Shown here: positions 55,147 to 63,455 of the stretch, piece after piece
Layout of the letters: each line of letters starts with the position of its first letter
Numbering within the stretch: position 1 is the first letter of the stretch
From: an uncultured Clostridia bacterium
Lineage (GTDB): Bacteria; Bacillota; Clostridia; Christensenellales; Aristaeellaceae
Assembly: GCA_947565865.1 (NCBI GenBank)
Contig: CANOHT010000009.1
Location: 18,874 to 82,873, forward strand
Length of the DNA: 64,000 bases
Direction of reading: 5' to 3'
The notes under the pieces: model-generated
Databases searched by the model: none
Told to the model about the DNA's origin: nothing
Seen by the model: only the letters and a program-made list of their open reading frames with translations
Program-made: the position numbers and the translations under genes

Positions 55147-57873
55147 ATGGAACAGAAGCTCTCCGTTCAGGAAATGGAAACCAAGTTTAATCCCCAGGCT
55201 ATTGAGGGGGAGATTTACGGGGATTGGGAGGCGTCCGGCGCCTTTACGGCCCATCGTGTGGAGGGCAGGAAGCCCTTCACCATCGTGATGCCGCCGCCCA
55301 ACATCACGGGCCAGCTGCACATGGGCCATGCCATGGACTGCACCCTTCAGGACTGCGCCATCCGCTACCACCGCATGAAGGGCGACCCCACCCTGTGGCT
55401 TCCCGGCACTGATCATGCTGCCATTGCCACGGAGGTCAAAATCGTGGCCGCCATGGCGAAGGAAGGCCTGACCAAGGAAAGCCTTGGCCGTGAGGGCTTC
55501 CTCAAGCGCGCCTGGCAGTGGAAGGCGGAGTACGGCGGACGCATCGTCAACCAGCAGCGCCGCATGGGCGTCAGCTGCGACTGGAGCCGGGAGCGCTTCA
55601 CCATGGACGAGGGCTGCTCCAGGGCCGTGCGCGAGACCTTCTGCCGCCTGTACGAGAAGGGCCTGATGTACCGTGGCAACCGCCTGGTCAACTGGTGCCC
55701 CTGCTGCAATACCTCCATTTCCGACGCGGAGGTGGAGCATGAGGAGAAGGACGGCAGCTTCTGGCACCTGCTGTACCCGGTGAAGGAAACGGGCGAAATG
55801 CTGGAGCTGGCCACCACCCGCCCCGAGACCATGCTGGGCGATACCGCCGTGGCCATCAACCCCGAGGATGAGCGCTATGCCCATCTCCACGGCTGCCATG
55901 TGGTGCTGCCTCTGGTGGGCCGAGAAATCCCCATCGTGTGTGACGAGCACGCCGACATGACCAAGGGCACCGGCGTGGTGAAGATCACCCCCGCCCATGA
56001 CCCCAACGACTATGAGGTGGGCCAGCGGCATGACCTGCCTATCGTTCGGGTGTTCACCTATGACGGGCGCATGACCGGCGCGGCAGACAAGGCGGCCGCG
56101 GATGAGCTGTTCGCTTCCGGCAAGGCCACCGTCAACGAGCCCCATGTGCTGGACTGCGGCAAGTATGCCGGCATGACCACCAAGGAGGCCCGCAAGGCTG
56201 TCGTGGCCGACCTGACGGAGCTGGGTCTGCTGAAGGCCGTGGAGCCTATCAAGCACGAGGTGGGCGTGTGCTACCGCTGCCACAGCGTCATCGAACCCAT
56301 GGTGTCCAAGCAGTGGTTCGTGGACATGAAGCCCCTGGCCAAGCCCGCTATCGAGGCGGTGAAGAGCGGCGCGACCCAGTTCGTGCCCGAGCGCTTCTCC
56401 AAGCAGTACATGAACTGGATGGAGAACATCCGCGACTGGTGCGTCAGCCGCCAATTGTGGTGGGGTCATCGCATCCCCGTGTGGTACTGTGATGACTGCG
56501 GCGAGATGATGGTGCTCCGGGAGGAGCCGTCCCATTGCTGCAAGTGCGGCAGCAAGCGCATCCATCAGGATGAGGATGTGCTGGATACCTGGTTCTCCTC
56601 CGCGCTGTGGCCCTTCTCCACTCTGGGCTGGCCGGATCAAACCGAGGATCTGAAGTACTTCTATCCCACGGACGTGCTGGTGACCGGTTATGACATCATC
56701 ACCTTCTGGGTGAGCCGGATGATTACCTGCGGCATTGAGGAAATGGGCCAGACGCCCTTTAAGACCGTGCTGATCCACGGCTTGGTTCGGGACGAGCTGG
56801 GACGGAAAATGTCCAAGTCCCTGGGCAACGGCGTCGATCCCCTGGAGGTCATCGACGAGTATGGCGCGGACGCGCTGCGCTTTTCTCTGGCCATGGGCAT
56901 CTCTCCCGGCAACGATACCCGTTATTCGCGGGAGAAGGTGGAATCCGCCCGCAATTTCGCCAACAAGATTTGGAACGCCAGCCGCTTTGTGCTGATGAAC
57001 GTTGACGCCCGTCATGCCGTTGATCCCGACGCCCTGACCTTGGCGGATCAGTGGATTCTGACCCGGTTCCAGGAAGCTGTGGCGGACATCTCCGCCAACA
57101 TGGAGGAGGGTGAGTTTGGTCTGGCGGCCAACCGCATCTATGATTTCGCCTGGAGCGAGTTCTGCGACTGGTACATCGAGCTGTCGAAGTCCCGCCTGAC
57201 CGGCGATGATCCCAAGGCCAAGGAGACTGCCCAGGCCGTGCTGCTTTATGTCCTGGAGGGCCTGCTCAAGCTGCTGCATCCCTTCATGCCTTTCCTGACC
57301 GAGCAGGTTTACAAGTACCTTCCCGGCAGCGAGGGCTTCCTGATGCTCAGCGCCTGGCCGGAGATCACGGCGGCCTTCAGCTTCCCGCAGGAGGAAAAGC
57401 GGATGCAGGGCATCAAGGAGGTCATCCGCACCATCCGCAATCTCCGCGCGGAAATGAACGTGGCTCCTTCGCGCCGTACCCGGCTGATGCTGGTCCCGGC
57501 GGAAGGCTGGGCGGATACCCTCAGCCACGCGGATATGTACTTCCGCCGTTTGGCGGGCGCTTCCGCCACGGAGGTTGTGGCTGACCGCGCGGCCATCGAG
57601 GGCAAGAATGTTTCCGCCGTCACCTCGGCGGGCGAGCTGTTCATTCCCCTGGGCGACCTGGTGGATTTTGCCAAGGAGATCGCCCGCCTGCAAAAGGAAG
57701 CAGACAACCTGGAAAAGGAAATCGCCCGGGCGGAGGGCAAGCTGAACAACCCTGGCTTCCTGTCGAAGGCCCCTGCCGCCCTGGTGGAGCAGGAAAAGGC
57801 CAAGCTGGCGGCCAACCAAGCCAAGGCCGAGGCGCTGGGCAAGCGCATCGCGGAACTGAAGGAGTCGCTGTAA
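55147..57873 (+). CDS. valS: Valyl-tRNA synthetase
   Basis: A 908-aa class I synthetase that charges tRNA-Val. MPPPNITGQLHMGHAMD holds the HIGH-type motif, GRKMSKSLGNGVDPLE holds KMSKS, and the CP1 editing domain lies between (TTRPETMLGDTAVAINPED). The C-terminal 70 residues form a valyl-type coiled coil (LVDFAKEIARLQKEADNLEKEIARAEGKL). AAGGAGG lies about 9 nt before the ATG. folC follows with a 1-nt gap. Confidence 0.97.
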   Translation: MEQKLSVQEMETKFNPQAIEGEIYGDWEASGAFTAHRVEGRKPFTIVMPPPNITGQLHMGHAMDCTLQDCAIRYHRMKGDPTLWLPGTDHAAIATEVKIVAAMAKEGLTKESLGREGFLKRAWQWKAEYGGRIVNQQRRMGVSCDWSRERFTMDEGCSRAVRETFCRLYEKGLMYRGNRLVNWCPCCNTSISDAEVEHEEKDGSFWHLLYPVKETGEMLELATTRPETMLGDTAVAINPEDERYAHLHGCHVVLPLVGREIPIVCDEHADMTKGTGVVKITPAHDPNDYEVGQRHDLPIVRVFTYDGRMTGAADKAAADELFASGKATVNEPHVLDCGKYAGMTTKEARKAVVADLTELGLLKAVEPIKHEVGVCYRCHSVIEPMVSKQWFVDMKPLAKPAIEAVKSGATQFVPERFSKQYMNWMENIRDWCVSRQLWWGHRIPVWYCDDCGEMMVLREEPSHCCKCGSKRIHQDEDVLDTWFSSALWPFSTLGWPDQTEDLKYFYPTDVLVTGYDIITFWVSRMITCGIEEMGQTPFKTVLIHGLVRDELGRKMSKSLGNGVDPLEVIDEYGADALRFSLAMGISPGNDTRYSREKVESARNFANKIWNASRFVLMNVDARHAVDPDALTLADQWILTRFQEAVADISANMEEGEFGLAANRIYDFAWSEFCDWYIELSKSRLTGDDPKAKETAQAVLLYVLEGLLKLLHPFMPFLTEQVYKYLPGSEGFLMLSAWPEITAAFSFPQEEKRMQGIKEVIRTIRNLRAEMNVAPSRRTRLMLVPAEGWADTLSHADMYFRRLAGASATEVVADRAAIEGKNVSAVTSAGELFIPLGDLVDFAKEIARLQKEADNLEKEIARAEGKLNNPGFLSKAPAALVEQEKAKLAANQAKAEALGKRIAELKESL

Positions 57874-57874
57874 C

Positions 57875-59161
57875 ATGAACGCCCAAGAGGTGATCGACGC
57901 CATCCACGGCGCTTATGGCCTTGGCAACAAGGTGGGCCTGAGGAACATCAACGCGCTGATGGACGCGCTCTGCCCTGACCGAAAGGTGCCCGTCATTCAT
58001 GTGGCGGGCACCAACGGCAAAGGCAGCGTGTGCGCGATGCTGGAAAGCATTCTGCGCCGAGCCGGCTACCGCACGGGGCTGTATACATCACCCTTTTTGC
58101 AGGCTTATCCGGAGCGCGTCCGGCTGGACGGCGCGCCGCTGTCCGATGGGATGCTGACCCGCTACGGCGCCGCCGTGCTGGAGGTTTCCCAGCACCTGGA
58201 GGCGGCAGCCGGCTGCCGCGCCACCTGCTTTGAACTGGGAACCGCCCTGGCGGCGTCGGTCTTCGAGGGAGAAGGCGTTGACGTCGCGGTGATGGAGGTG
58301 GGACTGGGCGGAAGGCTCGACCCCACCAACTTTGTGTGGCCGAGGGTCTGTGCCATCACCGCCATCGGCCTGGATCATATGAAGGTGCTGGGCGATACCC
58401 TGCCTGCCATCGCGGCGGAAAAGGCGGGGATCATCAAGCCCGGGGTGCCGGTGGTGTGCCATCCAGCCTCCGCGGAGGTGGCAGAGGTCTTTGCCCGGAC
58501 GGCGGATCGCGTCGGCGCGCCGCTGCGTCAGATGCGCCGGGATATGCTCCTGTCCGCGGAGGGCGACGCTTATGGTTCTATCATCACCTGTCAGGTGGGG
58601 GAGACGATCTGGCGCGATATGCGCCTGGGCCTTCCCGGCAGGCACCAGTGGACGAACGCGCTGACGGCCCTGGGCGTGGTGGAGGAGCTGCGCCGACAGG
58701 GCTATGTCCTTTCAGATGAGGCGGTGCGCCAGGGCATGGCCCGGGTGGTATGGCCCGCCCGGCTGGAGTGGCAGGGCAATATCCTCATCGACGGGGCCCA
58801 CAACCCGCAAGGGGTGGCCGCGCTGTCGGATTTTGTGCGGGAGCACCTGGCGGGGCGTCGCCGCGTCCTGCTGACAGGCGTCCTGGAGGATAAGCTGCAG
58901 CCGGACATGCTGTCCGCGCTGGCAAGCTTGGCGGAGGACGCCGTCACCGTGACGCCGGACAGTCCCCGGGCCATGGCGGCCGGGCGGCTGGCCGAGCTGC
59001 TGAACCATCACGGAGACTGTCGCGCACAGGCCGCCCCATCCCTGCGGGCAGGCGTCGAGCAGGCCCGCGTCCTGGCCGGGGAGGACGGCGTCATCATCGC
59101 GGCGGGTTCCCTGTACTTTGCTGGCAGTCTGCGGACGCTGCTGGGGCTGCCGTGGAGGTAA
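57875..59161 (+). CDS. folC: Folylpolyglutamate synthase/dihydrofolate synthase
   Basis: Adds glutamate to dihydropteroate and folates. The 428-aa protein has the P-loop HVAGTNGKGSVCAMLESIL (about 48-65), the MEVGLGGRLDPTNF loop and LIDGAHNPQGVAAL in the C-terminal domain. The carbamate-lysine region HMKVLGDTLPAIAAEKAGIIKPG is normal. It follows valS immediately, a frequent valS-folC pairing in Firmicutes. Confidence 0.95.
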   Translation: MNAQEVIDAIHGAYGLGNKVGLRNINALMDALCPDRKVPVIHVAGTNGKGSVCAMLESILRRAGYRTGLYTSPFLQAYPERVRLDGAPLSDGMLTRYGAAVLEVSQHLEAAAGCRATCFELGTALAASVFEGEGVDVAVMEVGLGGRLDPTNFVWPRVCAITAIGLDHMKVLGDTLPAIAAEKAGIIKPGVPVVCHPASAEVAEVFARTADRVGAPLRQMRRDMLLSAEGDAYGSIITCQVGETIWRDMRLGLPGRHQWTNALTALGVVEELRRQGYVLSDEAVRQGMARVVWPARLEWQGNILIDGAHNPQGVAALSDFVREHLAGRRRVLLTGVLEDKLQPDMLSALASLAEDAVTVTPDSPRAMAAGRLAELLNHHGDCRAQAAPSLRAGVEQARVLAGEDGVIIAAGSLYFAGSLRTLLGLPWR

Positions 59162-59162
59162 C

Positions 59163-59510
59163 ATGAAAGAAGCATTCTGGCAAGCGTTGGACGTCCTGGT
59201 CGCCTCCTCGCCGGTGGTAATCGACCGCCCGGCCCGTACCGCCCATCCCCGCCATCCCGACATGATCTATCCCTTGGACTACGGCTATCTGGCCGGCACC
59301 TCCGCCATGGATGGCGGAGGCATCGATCTGTGGCGAGGCAGCGACGCGGCCGGCCGGCTCGACGCTGTGATCTGCACGGTGGACGTTATCAAGCGGGATG
59401 CGGAAATTAAGCTGCTGATTGGCTGCACAGAGGCGGAGAAGCAGACGGTGCTGGCCTTCCACAACGGCAGCGGCGGTATGAAGGGGCTGCTGGTACGTCG
59501 GGAGGCGTAA
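59163..59510 (+). CDS. Inorganic pyrophosphatase-like small protein
   Basis: A 115-aa protein related to the inorganic pyrophosphatase fold. HPDMIYPLDYGYLAGT matches the YPVDYGY strand of family I pyrophosphatases. MDGGGIDLWRGSD and ICTVDVIKRDAEIKLLIGCTE follow as in short Clostridia homologues annotated as pyrophosphatases. Several of the acidic metal-site residues of full-length enzymes cannot be placed, so activity is unproven. It begins 1 nt after folC. Confidence 0.72.
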   Translation: MKEAFWQALDVLVASSPVVIDRPARTAHPRHPDMIYPLDYGYLAGTSAMDGGGIDLWRGSDAAGRLDAVICTVDVIKRDAEIKLLIGCTEAEKQTVLAFHNGSGGMKGLLVRREA

Positions 59511-59556
59511 AGGCCTGGCGCCGACGAACCACACCGACCACAAAAGGAGGCGCGCC

Positions 59557-59988
59557 GTGCTGATTCGCTTGGCGGAATTGACCGACCTGACCTGGCTGAC
59601 GGCCCATGACAGGCACATCGCCTGGGAGGAATGCGAGCGAAGCGTCAGGCTTCGGCGGGTGCTCGTGGCGGAGGCGGAGAAAGGCGAGCTGGTGGGCTGG
59701 CTGCGCTGGAACCTGTTTTGGGACAACACGCCCTTCATGAATATGCTGTACCTGCTCCCGGAGCGCCGCCGCCAGGGCTATGGCACGGCACTGGTTGCCC
59801 ATTGGGAGGGGATGATGGCCGGAGCGGGCTTCCGCCGGGCGCTGACCTCTACCCAGTCCGACGAGGAAGGCCAGCATTTCTACCGCCGCCTGGGCTACCG
59901 GGATGCCGGGGCGCTGCTTTTCCCCGGCGAGGCTGCGGAACTGATATTGATAAAGGATTTAACGGCGCACGGCGCGCATGAAAGGTAG
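59557..59988 (+). CDS. GNAT-family N-acetyltransferase
   Basis: A 143-aa acetyltransferase. Segments FMNMLYLLPERRRQGYGTALV (beta-4 and the acetyl-CoA loop RRRQGYGT) and TQSDEEGQHFYRRLGYRDAGAL (C-terminal half) define the GNAT fold. The GTG at 59557 has AAAAGGAGG at 6 nt. Substrate unknown. It precedes rsmH, whose start overlaps its end region by a few codons. Confidence 0.87.
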   Translation: MLIRLAELTDLTWLTAHDRHIAWEECERSVRLRRVLVAEAEKGELVGWLRWNLFWDNTPFMNMLYLLPERRRQGYGTALVAHWEGMMAGAGFRRALTSTQSDEEGQHFYRRLGYRDAGALLFPGEAAELILIKDLTAHGAHER

Positions 59989-59995
59989 TGAAGCC

Positions 59996-60943
59996 ATGGA
60001 ATTTGTCCACGAGCCCGTATTGCTTCAGGAGGTGCTGCAATGGATGGCCGCCCGCCCGGACGGCGTGTACTGCGACGGCACCCTGGGCGGCGGCGGGCAT
60101 AGCGGAGCCCTGCTGCGCCAGACAGGCGGAAAGGCGGCGCTGTACGGCATCGACCGGGATGAAACAGCTATCCGGGCCGCCTCCCAGCGGCTGGCGGGCT
60201 TCCCGGGATTTTGCGCCCTCCATGGCAATTTCCATGACGGAAAGGCCCTGCTTCAGGCTGTCGGCGCCCCGCCGCTGGACGGTGTGCTGCTGGATCTGGG
60301 CGTGTCCTCCCCGCAGCTGGATCACGGTGAGCGCGGCTTCTCCTATCATGAGGATGCGCCTCTTGACATGCGCATGGACCCCTCCCAGGGGGCGACGGCG
60401 GCGGAGTTGGTCAATACCCTGCCGGAAAAGGAGCTTTGCCGCATCATTCGCGACTACGGGGAGGAAAAATGGGCTGCGCGGATTGCTTCCATCATGGTGG
60501 AGCATCGGCAGAAGCAGCCCATCGCCACCACCTTTGACCTGGTGCGCGTCATTGACGCGGCCATCCCCAAGGCGGTAAGGCGCAAGGATGACGGCCATCC
60601 CGCACGGCGGACGTTCCAGGCTATCCGCATCGCCGTGAATGACGAGCTGGCTCCCCTGGACAAGGCGCTGTGCGATTTTGTGGACTGTCTGAAGCCTGGG
60701 GGGCGGCTGCTGGTCATTACTTTCCACTCCCTGGAGGATCGTCTGGTGAAGCGGTGCTTCCAGCGGCTGCAGAATCCCTGCGTCTGTCCGCCCAAGGCAC
60801 CCATCTGTACCTGCGGCAGGAAGCCCCTGGTGCGGGTGCTGGCCAAGGGAGCCGTCGCGCCCACGGCGGAGGAAATCGCCCGGAACCCCAGGGCACGCTC
60901 GGCCAAGCTGCGCGTGTGCGAAAAGCTGGAGGTGACGCCCTGA
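59996..60943 (+). CDS. rsmH: 16S rRNA (cytosine-1402-N4)-methyltransferase RsmH
   Basis: Methylates the exocyclic N4 of C1402 in the 16S decoding centre. The 315-aa protein has EFVHEPVLLQEVLQWM at the N-terminus and YCDGTLGGGGHSGALL (SAM-binding motif I) near residues 22-37. SFHSLEDRLVKRCFQ and the Cys-rich CVCPPKAPICTCG loop near the C-terminus are also present. The ATG at 59996 is preceded by AAAGGTAGTGA. An in-frame ATG at 59978 is possible but reads into the acetyltransferase gene. rsmI overlaps its stop. In many bacteria rsmH belongs to the cell-division cluster; that is not the case here. Confidence 0.96.
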   Translation: MEFVHEPVLLQEVLQWMAARPDGVYCDGTLGGGGHSGALLRQTGGKAALYGIDRDETAIRAASQRLAGFPGFCALHGNFHDGKALLQAVGAPPLDGVLLDLGVSSPQLDHGERGFSYHEDAPLDMRMDPSQGATAAELVNTLPEKELCRIIRDYGEEKWAARIASIMVEHRQKQPIATTFDLVRVIDAAIPKAVRRKDDGHPARRTFQAIRIAVNDELAPLDKALCDFVDCLKPGGRLLVITFHSLEDRLVKRCFQRLQNPCVCPPKAPICTCGRKPLVRVLAKGAVAPTAEEIARNPRARSAKLRVCEKLEVTP

Positions 60944-61806
60944 TGCCGACCCTGTATGTGGTGGCCACGCCCATCGGCAACCTGCGGGACATGTCGCCCC
61001 GGGCGGTGGATACCCTCAAGGCTGTGGCGCTTATTGCCGCCGAGGATACCCGGGTGACCATGAAGCTGTGCAGCGTCTTCGGCATTGAGACGCCGCTGAC
61101 CTCCTGCCATCAGCACAACGAGGGCGTCAAGGGCGAGCAGTTGGCGGAGCGTATGCTGACGGAAGGCATCGACGTGGCCCTGACCACCGATGCCGGGACG
61201 CCCTGCGTGTCCGATCCCGGCTATGGCCTGGTTCGGGCGGCGGTGGAACGCGGCATCGAGGTCATTCCCGTACCGGGGTGCTGTGCGGCCGTGTCGGCAC
61301 TGTCCGTCAGCGGCTTTGATACCAGGGAATTTGCCTTTTACGGCTTTCTGCCCAGGGAAAAGAAGGAGCTGCGGGAGAAGCTCCTGTCCATAGCCCGGCA
61401 GTGCGCCGTGGCGACGGTTCATGAGTCGCCCTTCCGCGTTGTGGAGCTGGTGGAGCAGATTGTCCTGACCCTGCCGCGGACCCGTATTTCCGCTTCCTGC
61501 GACCTGACCAAGCTCCACGAAAAGACCATTCGCGGCACGGCGGAAGACGTGCTGACGGCCCTGAAGGCCAACCCCAAAGCCAAAAAGGGCGAGTACTGCC
61601 TGGTGCTGGATTTCCACGACGTCCGCCTGCCGGAGGAAAAGCCCCAGGCTGACGTCTCCCTGGAGGCGAGGCTGGTGGACAGTATGCTGCGGGGCCTGTC
61701 TCTGCGTGAGGCCCAGGAGGAGCTGACGGCTCAGGGGAACAAGAAAAATGCTGTGAAGGCCGCGGCGCTGCGGCTGAAGCGCCTGTTTACGGAGGAAGAG
61801 ACATGA
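60943..61806 (+). CDS. rsmI: 16S rRNA (cytidine-1402-2'-O)-methyltransferase RsmI
   Basis: Adds the ribose methyl group to C1402, the same nucleotide that RsmH modifies. The 287-aa tetrapyrrole-methylase-fold protein has LYVVATPIGNLRDMSPRAVDTL, LTTDAGTPCVSDPGYGLVRAA and FYGFLPREKKELREKL, all typical of RsmI. It overlaps rsmH by one base (TGATG), so both C1402 methylases are translationally coupled. The following fumarase gene overlaps its stop. Confidence 0.96.
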   Translation: MPTLYVVATPIGNLRDMSPRAVDTLKAVALIAAEDTRVTMKLCSVFGIETPLTSCHQHNEGVKGEQLAERMLTEGIDVALTTDAGTPCVSDPGYGLVRAAVERGIEVIPVPGCCAAVSALSVSGFDTREFAFYGFLPREKKELREKLLSIARQCAVATVHESPFRVVELVEQIVLTLPRTRISASCDLTKLHEKTIRGTAEDVLTALKANPKAKKGEYCLVLDFHDVRLPEEKPQADVSLEARLVDSMLRGLSLREAQEELTAQGNKKNAVKAAALRLKRLFTEEET

Positions 61807-62642
61807 AAGAAATCAACGCGTCCGCCATCACGGAGGCCGTAGCCCGGGCGTGCATCGAGGCCAATCGCCATCTGCCCGGCGACGTAGCCTGCGCGCTGCG
61901 GGCTTCCCGGGAGGCGGAGACCTTTCCGCCGGCCCGGGAAATGCTTGATCTGCTGATCCGCAACGAGGCAATCGCCCGGGAGACCGATATGCCCATCTGC
62001 CAGGATACCGGCATGACCGTCGTGTTTGCGGAGGTCGGGCAGGAGGTGCACATCCTCGGAAATTTCGAGCAGGCGGTGAACGAGGGCGTCCGGCGCGGCT
62101 ATGTGGACGGACTGCTGCGCAAGAGCGTGGTGGCGGATCCGCTGCGCCGGGTCAACACCAAGGACAATACTCCTGCCGTCATCCATGTGCGGCTGACACC
62201 GGGGGATGCGCTGACCCTGACCGTCGCGCCCAAGGGCTTTGGCAGTGAGAACATGAGCCGTCTGGAAATGCTCACGCCTGCCCAGGGCGTGGAGGGCGTG
62301 AAGCGCTTTGTGGTGGAGACGGTGCGGCTGGCCGGGGCGAATCCATGCCCGCCCATGGTACTGGGCGTGGGCATCGGCGGCGACTTTGAGCGCGTGGCTC
62401 AGCTGGCCAAGGAGGCGCTGATGCTGCCGCTGGATCAGCGCCATCCCGATCCGTATTACGCAGCCCTGGAGGAAGAATTGCTGACCCTGGTCAACGCCAC
62501 CGGCGTGGGGCCCCAGGGCCTGGGAGGCCGCACAACCTGTCTGGGGCTGCGTATCCTGGCGGGGCCGACCCACATTGCCGGACTGCCCGTGGCTGTGAAC
62601 GTCAGCTGCCATGTGACCCGGCACAAGACCGTTACGCTGTAA
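61803..62642 (+). CDS. Fumarate hydratase class I, alpha subunit
   Basis: The N-terminal catalytic half of a two-subunit iron-sulfur hydro-lyase interconverting fumarate and malate, or tartrate in the TtdA homologue. The 279-aa protein carries three [4Fe-4S] cysteine sites in PICQDTGMTVVF, GANPCPPMVLGVGIGG and TTCLGLRIL. EINASAITEAVARACIEAN is the usual N-terminus. It overlaps rsmI by 4 nt and is followed by the beta subunit, 11 nt later. Fumarase versus tartrate dehydratase cannot be settled from sequence; fumarase is more common. Confidence 0.93.
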   Translation: MKEINASAITEAVARACIEANRHLPGDVACALRASREAETFPPAREMLDLLIRNEAIARETDMPICQDTGMTVVFAEVGQEVHILGNFEQAVNEGVRRGYVDGLLRKSVVADPLRRVNTKDNTPAVIHVRLTPGDALTLTVAPKGFGSENMSRLEMLTPAQGVEGVKRFVVETVRLAGANPCPPMVLGVGIGGDFERVAQLAKEALMLPLDQRHPDPYYAALEEELLTLVNATGVGPQGLGGRTTCLGLRILAGPTHIAGLPVAVNVSCHVTRHKTVTL

Positions 62643-62653
62643 GGAGGGATACC

Positions 62654-63208
62654 ATGCGACATATCACCACGCCGCTGACCGAGGACACGGTGCGTTCCCT
62701 CCACGCGGGGGAGCAGGTGCTTCTCTCCGGCATCATCTACACGGCCCGGGACGCCGCGCATTTGAGGATGATGGACTGCATCCGGCGCGGGGAGCCTCTG
62801 CCCATGCCGCTGGAGGGCCAGGTGATTTATTATGCGGGCCCTACTCCCGCGCCCGAGGGACGGCCCGTGGGCTCCATTGGGCCCACGACCTCCGTGCGGA
62901 TGGACGCCTGTACGCCGCCGCTATTGGCGCGGGGTCTGTCCGGGATGATCGGCAAGGGCCTGCGGGGAGCGGAGGTGGTGAAGGCCATGAAGGAACACAC
63001 TGCGGTGTACTTCGCGGCGGTGGGTGGCGCGGCAGCGCTGATGGCCCAGTGCGTCGCCTCCCTGGAGGTCATCGCCTGGGATGACCTGGGCCCCGAGTCC
63101 GTCAAGCGCCTGACCGTGCGGGAGCTGCCCCTGGTGGTAGCGGTGGACTGCTATGGCGAGGACGCCTTTGCTAAAGGGCAGAAAGCGTATCTGGACAGCT
63201 TGAAATGA
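62654..63208 (+). CDS. Fumarate hydratase class I, beta subunit
   Basis: The C-terminal half of the two-subunit fumarase. The 184-aa protein shows VLLSGIIYTARDAAHLRMM, IYYAGPTPAPEGRPVGSIGPTTS with the substrate-binding loop, and MIGKGLRGAEVVKAMKEHTAVYFAAVGGAAAL. GGAGGGATACC precedes the ATG. It ends the run of co-directional genes that starts at the T-box. Confidence 0.94.
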   Translation: MRHITTPLTEDTVRSLHAGEQVLLSGIIYTARDAAHLRMMDCIRRGEPLPMPLEGQVIYYAGPTPAPEGRPVGSIGPTTSVRMDACTPPLLARGLSGMIGKGLRGAEVVKAMKEHTAVYFAAVGGAAALMAQCVASLEVIAWDDLGPESVKRLTVRELPLVVAVDCYGEDAFAKGQKAYLDSLK

Positions 63209-63213
63209 ACATG

Positions 63214-63245
63214 GCGGCGGCACAAGCTATTCTTTGTGCCGCCGC
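63214..63245 (+). terminator. Hairpin after the fumarase genes
   Basis: A perfect 12-bp stem (63214-63225 with 63234-63245), 5 nt after the stop. The T run is missing, so termination strength is uncertain. Confidence 0.5.
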
Positions 63246-63445
63246 TCAGACTATCAGTAAACTCAGGGTGGTGTCGGCGGGGCCGCAGCCCCTTTGACTT
63301 ATCATCAGAAACTGACGACATGCGCGTCAGTTTCTTTGCTTTTGGCGCTAAAGCTTCCTTGCAGGGCTTTTCGGCCGGGAGCCGTAGGTGACCAGGGAAG
63401 TCCTGCAAACTCGCCAAGGTGGCAAAAAGCCGCTTTGACGCAACG
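63240..63445 (+). repeat. Composite intergenic repeat, copy E (full)
   Basis: Order of elements: AAACTC, GGGGCCGCAGCCCCTTTGACT, a GAAACTGACG/CGTCAGTTTC hairpin (63308-63317 with 63325-63334), TTGCTTTTGGCG, AAGCTTCCTTG (63351-63361), GGGCTTTTCGGCCGGGAGCC, and finally an AAGGTGGC/GCCGCTTTG hairpin (about 63416-63438). This copy makes the family easiest to see. Confidence 0.65.
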
Positions 63446-63455
63446 CTGGTCGGCG

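Noticed and set aside
55111..57903. A 930-codon minus-strand frame over valS
   Set aside because: Antisense to valS, whose motifs are complete. The mirror frame has the usual low-complexity composition.
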